The position numbers and the translations under genes were made by a program. Below are positions 1-8,549 of a DNA stretch of 42,790 nucleotides, in pieces (position 1 is the first letter of the stretch; the number at the start of each line of letters is the position of its first letter). The DNA lies in NCBI GenBank assembly GCA_028713915.1, contig JAQTNK010000037.1, positions 1 through 42,790 of the forward strand. Direction: 5' to 3'. This DNA comes from Rhodocyclaceae bacterium (lineage in GTDB: Bacteria > Pseudomonadota > Gammaproteobacteria > Burkholderiales > Rhodocyclaceae). The notes below the pieces were generated by a model. It had not been told where the DNA came from. It did not search any database and saw nothing but the letters and a program-made list of their open reading frames with translations.

Positions 1-421
1 CGCCGCTGCCGTTGGTGATGCCGTCGCCGGCGACGGTCATCGACGACACGGTCGGCGCCGTGGTGTCGATCTGCAGCGAGCCGGCGGGATTGAAGTAGCT
101 GCCGGCGCCGGACAAGTTGGCGGCGTTGCCTGCGCTGTCGGTGATCGCCGCGCCGTTCAGGCTCAGCGAAGTCACCGCCAGGTCGGACGTGTTCTGCCCG
201 GCCGCGACCTTGTAGCTGAACGTCAGCACGCCGCTGCCGGAGCCGCCGACATACGTGGCGGTGCCGCCGTCGTTAAGCATCAGCGTCGGCTTGCCGCCAT
301 TGACCGTGACGTTCTCGCTGAAATTCATGGTCAGCGTCGCCGTCTTGCCGGCGTTCAGGTCGCCGCTGCCATTCGCGATGCCGGCGCCGCTCGCCGTCAG
401 TCCCGTGACCGTCGGGGCCGT
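1..421 (-). repeat. Start of a 120-residue tandem repeat in the DUF4347 protein
   Basis: Two successive module starts are visible in the coding strand, TAPTVTGLTASG at 421 and TAPTVSSMTVAG at 61, exactly 360 nt apart and in frame. Both are followed by a G-I-x-NGSG stretch. Only one full unit plus the first 20 residues of the next lies inside the window, so the copy number is unknown. Confidence 0.6.
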
Positions 422-1204
422 GCCGTCGAGCGCGATCATGGTGGAGGCGCTGGCGGTGCCGCCGCTGACCGTCACGACATAGTTGCCGTCGGCAAAGGCG
501 CTGAGCCCCGTGGCGCTCAGGCTCCAGTTGCCCTTGCTGTCGAGAATGTGCGTCGTGTATGAGAGCGTGCCGATGGTCACGGTGATGGCATCGCCGACCG
601 CATAGCCGGAACTCGTGCCGCTGATCGTGACGCCGGCGGTCTCCTCCATGCCGTTGATCAGGCCGTCGCCGGAAATCGGCTTGAACGCCAGCGACTGGAG
701 CTTCGCCATCACGCCCGCATAGGCGGCCATGCCGCTTGCGGTCAGCGGCGGCAGCATGCCTTGCCCATCGAGCTGCCAGCGCCCGCCCAGCGCCGCCGCG
801 CCGACCGGCCCTTGCGCTGCCGCCACCTCCGCCCCGCTGGCGCGGGCCAGCGCCGCGATGAAGGCGGCGCCGCGCTCGTCCTGTCCGGTGTGACAGCTCC
901 AGAGCAGAATTTGTCCGTCGCCCGCCAGCGCCTCGCCGATCGCCAGCAGCGATTCAGCGTGCTCGCGCAACGTCTCCCGCGACAGCGCGCCGGCGGCGAA
1001 GCTCACCTCGCCGGCCTGGCCGTGGGCGACGATGTGGATCGCCGCGATGCCGCCGCGCGCCTGCAATGCCGCCGCGATCTGCGCCGGCGCCGGCGCGGCG
1101 GCGGACAGCAGCACGGCTTCGACGTCGGGCCGCAGGCCGGCGAGCAGGCAGTCGAGGTCGCTTAGGTTGCAGTCGATGAAGGCGATTTCTTTGGCGATGG
1201 ACAT
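1..1204 (-). CDS. DUF4347 / Ig-like repeat surface protein, N-terminal part
   Basis: The reading frame begins at an ATG ending at 1204, behind the ribosome site AAGGAG, and stays open to the left edge, so about 400 N-terminal residues are visible and the gene is partial. Residues about 7-165 match a DUF4347 domain, with a VAHGQAG stretch (His60) and LLWSCHTG (Cys103). This domain commonly caps very large secreted repeat proteins of Gram-negative bacteria. Residues about 170-260 form an Ig-like module. From residue 262 a Gly/Ser/Thr/Asn-rich module starts with TAPTV; the next copy starts at residue 382, a period of 120 residues. There is no classical signal peptide, as is usual for type I secretion substrates, but no secretion signal can be seen because the C-terminus is missing. 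It is transcribed from a promoter shared in design with the pilus operons (1259-1326). My inference is a pilus-co-regulated adhesin or matrix protein. Domain call good, role uncertain. Confidence 0.85.
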   Translation of the reverse strand, partial: MSIAKEIAFIDCNLSDLDCLLAGLRPDVEAVLLSAAAPAPAQIAAALQARGGIAAIHIVAHGQAGEVSFAAGALSRETLREHAESLLAIGEALAGDGQILLWSCHTGQDERGAAFIAALARASGAEVAAAQGPVGAAALGGRWQLDGQGMLPPLTASGMAAYAGVMAKLQSLAFKPISGDGLINGMEETAGVTISGTSSGYAVGDAITVTIGTLSYTTHILDSKGNWSLSATGLSAFADGNYVVTVSGGTASASTMIALDGTAPTVTGLTASGAGIANGSGDLNAGKTATLTMNFSENVTVNGGKPTLMLNDGGTATYVGGSGSGVLTFSYKVAAGQNTSDLAVTSLSLNGAAITDSAGNAANLSGAGSYFNPAGSLQIDTTAPTVSSMTVAGDGITNGSG

Positions 1205-1258
1205 GTTCTTTCTCCTTGAGCCGTGCAATGGGGGCGGAAGCGGTTGAGCAATGCACGG

Positions 1259-1326
1259 AGCTTAGAGAGCCGACGCGGACCGCACATCGGCCGCTTGTCC
1301 CGACTTCGGCATGACAATCGTCCCGA
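1259..1326 (-). promoter_or_regulatory. Shared-type promoter, copy 1 (upstream of DUF4347 gene)
   Basis: Read on the minus strand, this site has two TCGGGAC repeats (1326-1320 and 1303-1297), a TTGTCATG element between them, then CCGATGTGCGG (1290-1280), 15 nt, and a TAAGCT -10-like hexamer (1264-1259). The start codon is 55 nt further on. The same 68-bp layout occurs at 4091-4158, 18340-18407 and 19246-19313. No TTGACA-like -35 is present, as expected for an activator-dependent promoter. It lies in the 218-bp gap between the tadG-type gene and this gene. Confidence 0.65.
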
Positions 1327-1422
1327 GGGCAGGGGCGCAGAAGAACCAGGAAAAAGGACGCCGCCCGTCAGGCGGCGCGAAGGCCTCAGGCAGGCCGCGA
1401 GAAGCCGGCGCTCGGCGGCCGG

Positions 1423-2862
1423 TTACTTCGTGATGCGCAGGAGTTCCGCAACCAACTCTGCGTAGCAAGGCTTCAGGTCGTCCGCAGTTTTGGCATAGCA
1501 ATAGAAGCCGACCGGCTTGGTCGCATCGTGACAGCGCGACGGCAGACTGTCCGGCGGATTCGATTGCGCGACGTTCGCCATGCACTTGAGCAAGTCTTCG
1601 CCGTTGTTGATGCCGGTGCCGTCCGGCGGGGTAAATTTCAACTTGAGGTCGCTGCCCAGGCCCAGCGTGAAGATGTAGATGCCTGCGCTCTTTGCCTGGT
1701 CGGCCATGAACTCCGGCAGGTTTCGCGAAGCCACATTGACGTTCTGGGCATTCGGCGCACTCGTCACCTTCCGGTAGGTATTCGTGACCACGGCGAATTG
1801 CTGGTCGGTGGGATTGTGCGCATTGTAAAAATTGGGGAGATTCGATATGGCGCTCGCGATCGCCTGCCCCATGTTCGGCCAGCAAGACCCCGCGGTTTGC
1901 ATGTTTTGCTGGTCGTAGTGGAACAACCCCTGCGGCTTTGCACCGGGGCTGGGGTCGGTGGCGGCGATGCCGCCGTCGATTGCCTTGTTGTTGGCGGGAT
2001 CGACGGGCAGGCCGCCACAGCTGCCGGGATCCTTCTTGAACGGAAAATATGAAGCAAAGGTGTTTGGCTGGCCATCGGAAAATAGGACGATGACGCGCAT
2101 CGTGGAACGATTGGGCACCGCGATGCTATTGAGCTGGTTCAGCGCATTCCACATGCCTTCGGCATAATTTGTATCGCCGCCGCCATTTGTGTCGCGGTTA
2201 TCGAAATCAAGGCTCTTGATATGCGTCTCCATCGTCGCTCGGTCGAAGCCGCGTTGGACGAGGTTGATCTTGTCGTCCACGACCCCTCCGGTCGCAAAAT
2301 GGATTAGCGCCACCCGGTCGGTCGTCGGCACCAACTGTTCGACGAACGAGACGGCCCCCGCCCTCACCAACGGGGGAACCTTGGCGTCCCTGTTCATCGA
2401 TGACGAGGTATCCATCACGAAGGCCAGGTCGAGATCCTTTCGAATCGTTGCCGAGGCCGCACCGACCGTCATCTGATTGAAGCCCAGAACCTGCATCAGC
2501 GAAACCGCTCGGCTGGCTTGCGCCGAGACATCGACGGTCACCTGCCCTTCCTTACTGAAGGTGATGACCGGATCGTTGAGCGTCGGCGTCGACCCCAGAT
2601 AGCCGTTGGGATAATTGGCGTTGAAGAAGTCGATCGCCGCCTGCTTGGCGCTGGCGGCCTCGGTGCCCTGATCGTCGCCGTGGCTCACCGCCCTGGCCCC
2701 GGCGATGGCCGCCGAGTCCAGGGCGGCGTTCAGCTTCGCCCGGCTCATGTAGCCAATGCCGGAATCCACGGCCAGGCCGATGGAACCGACCAGCACCACC
2801 AGGCCGAGCGCCGTCAGTATCAGCACCTGTCCTTTTTGCCTCGCGGCCGCGACCTTTCTCAT
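1423..2862 (-). CDS. tadG: TadG-like protein with VWA domain
   Basis: This is a 479-residue protein. Its N-terminus has a short basic stretch followed by a hydrophobic segment (about 12-33) and the YMSRAKLNAALDSAAIAGA motif typical of the TadE/TadG N-terminal family. Residues about 143-420 form a von Willebrand factor A domain with a metal-binding DTSSSM motif (Asp151), a GGGDTNYAEG threonine loop and a VLFSDGQP strand. TadG proteins are membrane-anchored components required for Flp pilus assembly in Tad systems. The start has GGGAGAG just upstream. It is the last gene of a three-gene unit (4032, 3541, 2862) behind promoter copy 2. The third-position composition is visibly less G+C-rich than in its neighbours, as in the other TadG-like gene at 10887-12341. 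Eight Cys residues may form disulfides outside the cytoplasm. Confidence 0.88.
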   Translation of the reverse strand: MRKVAAARQKGQVLILTALGLVVLVGSIGLAVDSGIGYMSRAKLNAALDSAAIAGARAVSHGDDQGTEAASAKQAAIDFFNANYPNGYLGSTPTLNDPVITFSKEGQVTVDVSAQASRAVSLMQVLGFNQMTVGAASATIRKDLDLAFVMDTSSSMNRDAKVPPLVRAGAVSFVEQLVPTTDRVALIHFATGGVVDDKINLVQRGFDRATMETHIKSLDFDNRDTNGGGDTNYAEGMWNALNQLNSIAVPNRSTMRVIVLFSDGQPNTFASYFPFKKDPGSCGGLPVDPANNKAIDGGIAATDPSPGAKPQGLFHYDQQNMQTAGSCWPNMGQAIASAISNLPNFYNAHNPTDQQFAVVTNTYRKVTSAPNAQNVNVASRNLPEFMADQAKSAGIYIFTLGLGSDLKLKFTPPDGTGINNGEDLLKCMANVAQSNPPDSLPSRCHDATKPVGFYCYAKTADDLKPCYAELVAELLRITK

Positions 2863-2887
2863 GGCGTCTCTCCCGAAGGCACGGATT

Positions 2888-3541
2888 TCAGAATACGGTC
2901 ATGGCTTCGAGATTCGGCCCGATCACGGGAATCTTGCCGAAGCCGACATTGAGGCCGCCGAAGAGCATGTTGAAGCGATAGAAGCTTTCCACGGCGTAAA
3001 TCACGTCGCCGTCGTTCAGTTGCCCGGTCATGACATTGGCAATCACCGGCGGCGGCGACGTCGACCCGGCGCCGGGAATGCCGCTGCAGCTGCCGTCGCT
3101 GGTCCCGTTGTTCACCCAGGTGGTGCCGCCGCTGCCGCAGGTCCAGACGTTGCTGGCCGGGGCATACGCGCTTTCGTGCCAACCCTGCGCCCAGCGGTAT
3201 TGCTCGATCACCACGTTCTGGACCACGCCCTTGTCGAGATGGCCCATGATCTTGGTGACGTAGATCATGCCGTTCGTGCCCATGTCCAGCGGCGGCGCCG
3301 TGGCGGCGAGAGAGGACATGATCTGCTGATAGGGCTGCGACTCCCCGGGCGGCAGCGCCGACCGCGAGGTCAGGCTGGCGCCTTCCCGGCTCATGTTGAT
3401 GAGGATGAGATTGGCGTCGATGGCGCGCGCGAAATCGACCACCGGCAGCGCCAGCATGACCAGCAAGGGCAGGACCAGGGCGAACTCCACGGCGGCGACG
3501 CCGGCGCAGGCCTTGCGGCGCGAGGATCGCAGGATCTTCAT
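2888..3541 (-). CDS. TadE-like minor pilin / pseudopilin (second set)
   Basis: The protein of 217 residues starts MKILRSSRRKA. I chose this start because it lies two bases after the stop of the upstream gene, suggesting translational coupling; the longer open frame upstream overlaps that gene. Residues 12-40 carry a GVAAVEFALVLPLLVML segment, the TadE family's prepilin-like Gly-x4-Glu site plus a transmembrane helix. The remainder is a predicted periplasmic domain with two Cys (in VWTCGSG and DGSCSG). TadE-like proteins are processed pseudopilins of the Flp pilus. This is one of four TadE-like genes in the locus. Confidence 0.85.
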   Translation of the reverse strand: MKILRSSRRKACAGVAAVEFALVLPLLVMLALPVVDFARAIDANLILINMSREGASLTSRSALPPGESQPYQQIMSSLAATAPPLDMGTNGMIYVTKIMGHLDKGVVQNVVIEQYRWAQGWHESAYAPASNVWTCGSGGTTWVNNGTSDGSCSGIPGAGSTSPPPVIANVMTGQLNDGDVIYAVESFYRFNMLFGGLNVGFGKIPVIGPNLEAMTVF

Positions 3542-3543
3542 GC

Positions 3544-4032
3544 CTAGAAAGCCTCGTTGCGCATGGTGGCGGCGACGCTGAACTGGTATTGCCCGTCGGT
3601 GCCGGCGAAGAACGGCTTGGCCAGCGGGGTGATGATCGGCCAGGCGCAATTCAGCTGCAGCACGATGATGTCGCCCGGTCCGCCGAACATGCCGCCGTTG
3701 TACGAAGCCGAGTTGCTGTACGACTGCGAGCTGCCGCCGTTGATGGTGATGGCGATGGTCGGATTGAGCATCCCGTAAAGACCCATCGAGTTGTTCTTGA
3801 TGTCCTGGATCACGGCGTTGTAGCGTTGCTGGTCCGAGGCGTTCGGGTCCAGGTTGCTTTGCCCGGTGACGGCATAGCGCGCCCCTTCCCTGACCGCGTG
3901 CTGCATCGTCAGATTCACCCAGAACAGGATGCCGAACTCGATGACGGCCAGGAAGAGGAAGAAGAAGACCGGGGCGACCAGCGCGAACTCGACGATCGAC
4001 GAGCCGCGCTGCCGGCTTCCCGTGCCGTTCAT
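3544..4032 (-). CDS. tadE: TadE-like minor pilin / pseudopilin (second set)
   Basis: The protein has 162 residues. The start MNGTGSRQRGSS is preceded by GAGGGGAGAG. Residues 10-38 contain GSSIVEFALVAPVFFFLFLAVIEFG, where Gly10 and Glu15 match the TadE prepilin cleavage pattern and the rest forms one membrane helix. The following HAVREGARYAVTG segment is the conserved TadE continuation. It is the first gene of the second tad transcription unit, 59 nt after the -10 of promoter copy 2. Its role is as a pseudopilin in Flp pilus assembly, by family. It is paired with the next TadE-like gene and a TadG, so the locus carries this E-E-G set twice. Confidence 0.88.
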   Translation of the reverse strand: MNGTGSRQRGSSIVEFALVAPVFFFLFLAVIEFGILFWVNLTMQHAVREGARYAVTGQSNLDPNASDQQRYNAVIQDIKNNSMGLYGMLNPTIAITINGGSSQSYSNSASYNGGMFGGPGDIIVLQLNCAWPIITPLAKPFFAGTDGQYQFSVAATMRNEAF

Positions 4033-4090
4033 GCTTGCTCTCCCCTCAAGCGCTCATGCATTGCGCAGCCCCTTCCGCGATTAACCCGCA

Positions 4091-4158
4091 GTCTAGGCGT
4101 GCGACCTGCGCCGCACATCGGCGGACTGTCCCGACCAGACCATGACAATTGTCCCGAC
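4091..4158 (-). promoter_or_regulatory. Shared-type promoter, copy 2 (upstream of tadE/tadE/tadG)
   Basis: On the minus strand it reads TCGGGAC (4158-4152), TTGTCATG, TCGGGAC (4135-4129), CCGATGTGCGG (4122-4112), 15 nt, TAGACT (4096-4091). The two heptamers are perfect copies 23 bp apart. The segment GACAATTGTC within it is a perfect palindrome. It occupies the 146-bp gap after the HD-domain gene, so the tadE/tadE/tadG genes form a separate unit from the main tad operon. Confidence 0.7.
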
Positions 4159-4178
4159 CGAAGGTGCACCATCGCCTC

Positions 4179-5099
4179 CTAGACGAAAGGCAGCGGATGC
4201 CGGCGCAGGCGGGCAAAATCCTTGTCCGGCAGAATGCCCTGCAGATAGCCGACGCTGCGCTCGATGGCGTCCGTCCAGGGATTGCCGTCGCCGGTATGGA
4301 CTTGCAGCAGGCGATGGATGCCGCCGAATTCCTTGTCGAGGCGCTGGCGAAACAGGCCGTTGAAGAATTCCGGCGTCTTCGCCAGCAGGGTTTCGCGATC
4401 CGGGTACGGGCTGTCGGCCGTTCCGGCGAGGCCGAAGGCGCAAAACTCTTCGAACAGGAAATCGCGGCATTTCTCGAGGTAGCAGCGGTCGGCGCACTGG
4501 CTGAGCAGGTCCGCCGAGGCCACCATGCTGGCCAGCTTGCGCTCGGGGCGCGTCCAGTCGGCGGGCATCTGGAAAATGAGCTTGGTCGCCATGATCAGGC
4601 GCGACAGGCCGGCCAGCGGCGAAAGCGACGTCAGCGCCAGGTAGTCCTGCATGAACTCGACGCCGCGCTCCTCGTGGATCGGAATCAGCACCGGCCCCCA
4701 GAGCGCGGCCTCGGTGTCGCGCCGCAGCAGGCCGATGTCGTGGAACAGCGCAAGCAGCACGGCGAGCAGCGCATGTTCGCCGTCGATGCGATCGAGGCTG
4801 TCCGGCCCGCGCGACTTGGCGTAGCCGTCGAGCAGGCGCGCCGTCGTCAGCCCCGTTTCCAGCGCATGGCGCAAGTCGTGGTAGAGCGTGTCGCAGCGGA
4901 GCAAGCCCGGGTAGTCGCCGCGATAGGCGCGGATCAGGTCGCCGGTCGCCTGGGCCAGCAGCGCCGCGTCGTAGCCGCTGCCGTAGTTGCGGTCGAGGAT
5001 CGCCTTGATGGCGCGTTCGACCGCGGCGGTATCCTCGAGATTGACTTCGCCGGTCGGGTCCAGCGCATCCCGGTGCGCCTTCGATGTGTCGGTATTCAT
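4179..5099 (-). CDS. HD-domain phosphohydrolase-like protein at the end of the tad operon
   Basis: This is a 306-residue soluble protein with no signal peptide. The metal-binding pattern of the HD superfamily is visible: TLYHDLRHALE (His74, His78), LALFHDIG (His120-Asp121), IPIHEERG (His142) and ASADLLSQ (Asp197). The paired YHxxxH plus HD arrangement resembles cyclic nucleotide phosphodiesterases more than HD-GYP proteins; no GYP motif is seen. It lies 54 nt after tadC and is the last gene before promoter copy 2, so it is probably co-transcribed with the pilus genes. HD proteins are not part of the core Tad machinery, and the substrate (cyclic nucleotide, (p)ppGpp or other) cannot be told from sequence. 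Confidence 0.8.
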   Translation of the reverse strand: MNTDTSKAHRDALDPTGEVNLEDTAAVERAIKAILDRNYGSGYDAALLAQATGDLIRAYRGDYPGLLRCDTLYHDLRHALETGLTTARLLDGYAKSRGPDSLDRIDGEHALLAVLLALFHDIGLLRRDTEAALWGPVLIPIHEERGVEFMQDYLALTSLSPLAGLSRLIMATKLIFQMPADWTRPERKLASMVASADLLSQCADRCYLEKCRDFLFEEFCAFGLAGTADSPYPDRETLLAKTPEFFNGLFRQRLDKEFGGIHRLLQVHTGDGNPWTDAIERSVGYLQGILPDKDFARLRRHPLPFV

Positions 5100-5153
5100 C
5101 GCTTTCGCTCCTCCATGTTCGCCTCGATGTCGGGAAGATCGTTCCCCGGTGCG

Positions 5154-6095
5154 CTAATGCCCGGTCAGCGTCGGCATCAGGACGCGATAAACCTGGATGA
5201 AGGCCGGGCCGAGCAATACCGTCAGCAGCGAAGGAAAGACAAAGAACACCAGCGGGAACAGCAGCTTGAGCGGAATCTTGGAGGCCAGTTCTTCCGCGCG
5301 GAAGCGACGCCGGCCGCGCATCTCGTCGGAAAACACCCGCAGCGAATCGCCGACGCTGGTGCCGAAGCGATCGGCCTGCACCAGCATCGTGGCGAAGGTG
5401 TTGACTTCGTCTACGCCGGTGCGCAGCGCCAGGTTGTGCAGCGACTTCTCGCGCGTGTTGCCGGCGCGCATTTCGAGATTCACGAGTTGCAGTTCCTCGG
5501 CCAGCGCCTTGCTCTTCAGGGAAATTTCCTCGGCCACCCGGTTGAGGCCGGCGTCGAGGCCGAGGCCGGCTTCGACGCAGACGAGCAGCAGATCCGCGGC
5601 GTCGGGGAAATTCTCGAAGATGCTGCGCTGGCGGAAAAATGTCAGCCGCGCCAGAACCACGTTGGGCAGGTAGTAGCCGAACGCCGAGACCAGCAGCAGC
5701 ACGGTCATCAGCAGCGGCGCGGCGAGCGCGGGCGCCGCCAGCTTGACGACCACGAAGGCGATGAGCGGCAAGCCGACGGCCAGCAGCGTCTTGGCGCCGA
5801 AGTACAGCACGCGCGCCCCCTCGCCGCGATAGCCGGCATTCATGAAGCGCAGACGCAACGGCGACTGTTCCCAACCGACCTCGGGAATCGACAGCTTGGC
5901 GAAAGGCCCCGACAGCTTGATGGCGGTGCTGAGCCAGCCGGCGGCGTCGCCGCGCTCGCCGAAGGCCGCATCGCCGCCGATGGTCTTGAGGCGCTTGCGG
6001 GTGCGGCTGGATGCCAGCTGCGTCAGCACGATCATGGCGGCCATGGTCGCCGAAGCGAAAACGATAGCGAAGAACAGCATCTGCGCCGTTGTCAT
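5154..6095 (-). CDS. tadC: TadC, inner-membrane platform protein (T2SSF family)
   Basis: The protein has 313 residues and starts MTTAQMLFFA behind GGAG. It has an N-terminal membrane helix, two helices around residues 85-130, a central T2SSF domain with the motif VEAGLGLDAGLNRVAEE (about 173-190), and a C-terminal hydrophobic pair ending in a VYRVLMP segment. TadC pairs with TadB to form the GspF-like inner-membrane platform on which the TadA ATPase acts. It sits 30 nt after tadB in the usual tadA-tadB-tadC order. Confidence 0.93.
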   Translation of the reverse strand: MTTAQMLFFAIVFASATMAAMIVLTQLASSRTRKRLKTIGGDAAFGERGDAAGWLSTAIKLSGPFAKLSIPEVGWEQSPLRLRFMNAGYRGEGARVLYFGAKTLLAVGLPLIAFVVVKLAAPALAAPLLMTVLLLVSAFGYYLPNVVLARLTFFRQRSIFENFPDAADLLLVCVEAGLGLDAGLNRVAEEISLKSKALAEELQLVNLEMRAGNTREKSLHNLALRTGVDEVNTFATMLVQADRFGTSVGDSLRVFSDEMRGRRRFRAEELASKIPLKLLFPLVFFVFPSLLTVLLGPAFIQVYRVLMPTLTGH

Positions 6096-6125
6096 GGTGG
6101 ATTCTCCTCGATTGCCCTCGGTCCT

Positions 6126-7121
6126 TCAGACGTGGATGCGGATGATCTGGCGCATCCATATGATTCCCAGCAGCATCATGAGCAGCGCCATGCCGACCAT
6201 CTTGAGGCCTATGTCATCGACCCACAGCACCTGCATGAAGTGCGGGTTCACGATGTTGATGACGCCGGCGACGGCGAACGGCAGGATGCTGAGTATCCAG
6301 GCCGACAGCTTGCCCTCGGACGACAGCACGCGCACTTTTTCCAGCAGCTTGAAGCGCTCGCGGATCAGCACGCTCAGGTTGGACAGCACTTCCGTGAGGT
6401 TGCCGCCGCTGTCGCGCTGGATCAGCACGGCGATGACGAAATAGCGCAGGTCGGTGCTCGGAATGCGTGCCGCCATGTTGAGCAGCGCCTGCTGCAGCGA
6501 AACGCCGAAATTCACTTCCTCGTGCGTGATGCGGAACTCGCCGGCGATCGGCTCCGTCATTTCCTCGCCCACCATCTGCAGGCCGGTGCCGAAGGCATGC
6601 CCGGCCCGCAGCGCCCGGCAGATGAGGTCGAGCGCATCCGGCAACTGCCGCTCGAGCCTGAGCATGCGCTCCGCCCGGCGGCGCTGGACGTAAAGAAAAG
6701 GCGCGGCAGCCGCGGCAACGGCGAGCGCCAGGGCGATCACTGCCGGGAAATGCAGCAGCAGCGCCAGTCCGTAGCTCACGATCGCCAGGCACAGGGCAAG
6801 AAAGAGCAGGCGCGCCACGGAGATCTTCAGTCCCGACTGCTGCAACAACTGGTCGAGTTGCCGCAGCCGCGGGATGCCGAACATCAGGCGTTGCAGGGCG
6901 GGTGCCGCGCTGAGCAGGCGCTGCTTGAGGATCGGCGTTTCGTCGCTGCCGGTCGCCCCCGCCGCGAGCGAATGCAGACGCCGCTCTATTTTCTTGGCTT
7001 CGGGGCTCTTGTACGTATTCCAGAAAAGATAGAGCCCTTCGAGCAGCAGGACGATGGCGACGAACGCCAGGACCAGGAACACCATGAAGAAGTTCGCGAA
7101 CAGGTTGGAGAGGAGTGCCAT
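6126..7121 (-). CDS. tadB: TadB, inner-membrane platform protein (T2SSF family)
   Basis: The protein has 331 residues. One N-terminal helix is followed by a cytoplasmic linker, then two helices (about 105-140), a T2SSF domain with LICRALRAGHAFGTGLQMVGEE, a segment QRDSGGNLTEVLSNLS that is highly conserved in TadB, and C-terminal helices. The start has GAGG upstream and lies 10 nt after the tadA stop. It is the partner of TadC in the pilus platform. Length and order are normal for the family. Confidence 0.94.
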   Translation of the reverse strand: MALLSNLFANFFMVFLVLAFVAIVLLLEGLYLFWNTYKSPEAKKIERRLHSLAAGATGSDETPILKQRLLSAAPALQRLMFGIPRLRQLDQLLQQSGLKISVARLLFLALCLAIVSYGLALLLHFPAVIALALAVAAAAAPFLYVQRRRAERMLRLERQLPDALDLICRALRAGHAFGTGLQMVGEEMTEPIAGEFRITHEEVNFGVSLQQALLNMAARIPSTDLRYFVIAVLIQRDSGGNLTEVLSNLSVLIRERFKLLEKVRVLSSEGKLSAWILSILPFAVAGVINIVNPHFMQVLWVDDIGLKMVGMALLMMLLGIIWMRQIIRIHV

Positions 7122-7131
7122 CGCCGGTACC

Positions 7132-8493
7132 TCACAGGTAGCGTTGCGTCGGATCGAACAGCGTGTCGGAAACCGTCACGCCGAAGGCGCGCAGGCGCTC
7201 CATGAACTTGGGGCGCACGCCGCTGGCGGCGAAATAGCCGGTCACCTTGCCGTCGGCGTCGATGCCCGACTGCTTGTAGGAAAAGATTTCCTGCAGCGTG
7301 ATGGTCTCGCTTTCCATGCCCGTCAATTCCTGCATGCTGACCATCTTGCGCCGGCCGTCGGCCAGCCTCGACACCTGGACGATCACGGTGATCGCCGAAG
7401 CGATCTGCTGGCGCACCGCCCGTTGCGGCAGATTGAAGCCCGCCATGCCGATCATGTTCTCCACCCGCGCCAGGGCATCGCGCGGCGAGTTGGCGTGAAT
7501 GGTCGTCATCGAGCCCTCGTGCCCGGTGTTCATCGCCTGCAGCATGTCCACCGCCTCCGCCCCGCGCACTTCGCCGACGATGATGCGGTCCGGACGCATG
7601 CGCAGCGCATTGACGAGCAGCGCGCGCTGCGTGACTTCGCCGCGGCCCTCGATGTTCGGCGGCCGCGTCTCCAGGCGCACGACGTGCGGCTGCTGCAATT
7701 GCAGTTCGGCCGCATCCTCGATGGTGACGACGCGCTCGGCGTGCGGAATGTAGCCGGACAGGATGTTGAGCAGCGTCGTCTTGCCGCTGCCGGTGCCGCC
7801 GGAAACCAGCAGGTTGACCTTGGCGCGGATCAGGCCTTCGAGCAATTCCGCCATCGGCGCCGTCAGGCTCTTGTAGCGGTCGACCAGATCGTTCATCCCC
7901 AGCGGCACGGCGGAAAAGCGGCGGATCGACAGAATCGGCCCGTCGAGCGCCAGCGGCGGAATGATGGCGTTGACGCGCGAGCCGTCCTGCAGCCGCGCAT
8001 CCACCATCGGGCTCGACTCGTCGATGCGGCGGCCGATGCGCGAGACGATCTTGTCGATGATGCGCATCAGATGCTTGTCGTCGGAGAACTTGACGTCGAC
8101 CGCTTCGAGGCGCCCGCCGCGTTCGACGAAGACCTGGCGATGACCGTTGACCAGGATGTCCGAGATGCTGGCATCGGCGAGCAGCAGTTCCAGCGGACCG
8201 AGGCCGAGCATCTCGTACTGCACGTCGCGCACCAGGGTGCGCCGCTCGACCTCGTTCATCACCATCGCCTCTTCGGCGATCAGGCGTTCGACCAGCGTCG
8301 CGACCTCCTGCTTGAGCCGTTCCGTCGGCAGGGCATCCAGCGCGGCGAGATCGACCCGGTCGAGCATCTTCTGGTGGATGCGCATCTTGACTTCGCTGCT
8401 GGCAATGCCGATGCGTACAGGCGGCGGCGCCATCATGACGATGTCGTCGTTCGACTCGTTCTGGATCGTCTGCAGTTTCTCTCTGAGTGACAT
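7132..8493 (-). CDS. tadA: TadA/CpaF pilus assembly ATPase
   Basis: This is a 453-residue secretion ATPase of the CpaF type. The N-terminal domain contains [18 protein letters not shown]. The ATPase core shows the Walker [10 protein letters not shown], the Asp box TIEDAAEL, the Walker B region RIIVGEVRG and the His box [12 protein letters not shown]. The start is preceded by a strong GGAGGAGG. It powers Flp pilus assembly at the inner membrane together with TadB and TadC. All catalytic motifs are intact. Confidence 0.96.
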   Translation of the reverse strand: MSLREKLQTIQNESNDDIVMMAPPPVRIGIASSEVKMRIHQKMLDRVDLAALDALPTERLKQEVATLVERLIAEEAMVMNEVERRTLVRDVQYEMLGLGPLELLLADASISDILVNGHRQVFVERGGRLEAVDVKFSDDKHLMRIIDKIVSRIGRRIDESSPMVDARLQDGSRVNAIIPPLALDGPILSIRRFSAVPLGMNDLVDRYKSLTAPMAELLEGLIRAKVNLLVSGGTGSGKTTLLNILSGYIPHAERVVTIEDAAELQLQQPHVVRLETRPPNIEGRGEVTQRALLVNALRMRPDRIIVGEVRGAEAVDMLQAMNTGHEGSMTTIHANSPRDALARVENMIGMAGFNLPQRAVRQQIASAITVIVQVSRLADGRRKMVSMQELTGMESETITLQEIFSYKQSGIDADGKVTGYFAASGVRPKFMERLRAFGVTVSDTLFDPTQRYL

Positions 8494-8549
8494 TTTGCAC
8501 CTCCTCCGCCGTGGCGGTATGTAACGCGGGAGCCAGGCTCCCCTTCATC

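Noticed and set aside
1262-1885. Minus-strand frames ending in similar peptides (V/L-GTIVM..SGQ.ADVR) near 1262, 4093 and 19150
   Set aside because: The similarity comes from the repeated promoter DNA read in translation; these frames start inside other genes and lack ribosome sites.
4149-7205. A 1018-codon open frame on the plus strand across tadC/tadB
   Set aside because: It is antisense to three genes with clear family motifs; the translation is low-complexity Arg/Gln/Ala/His and has no domain.
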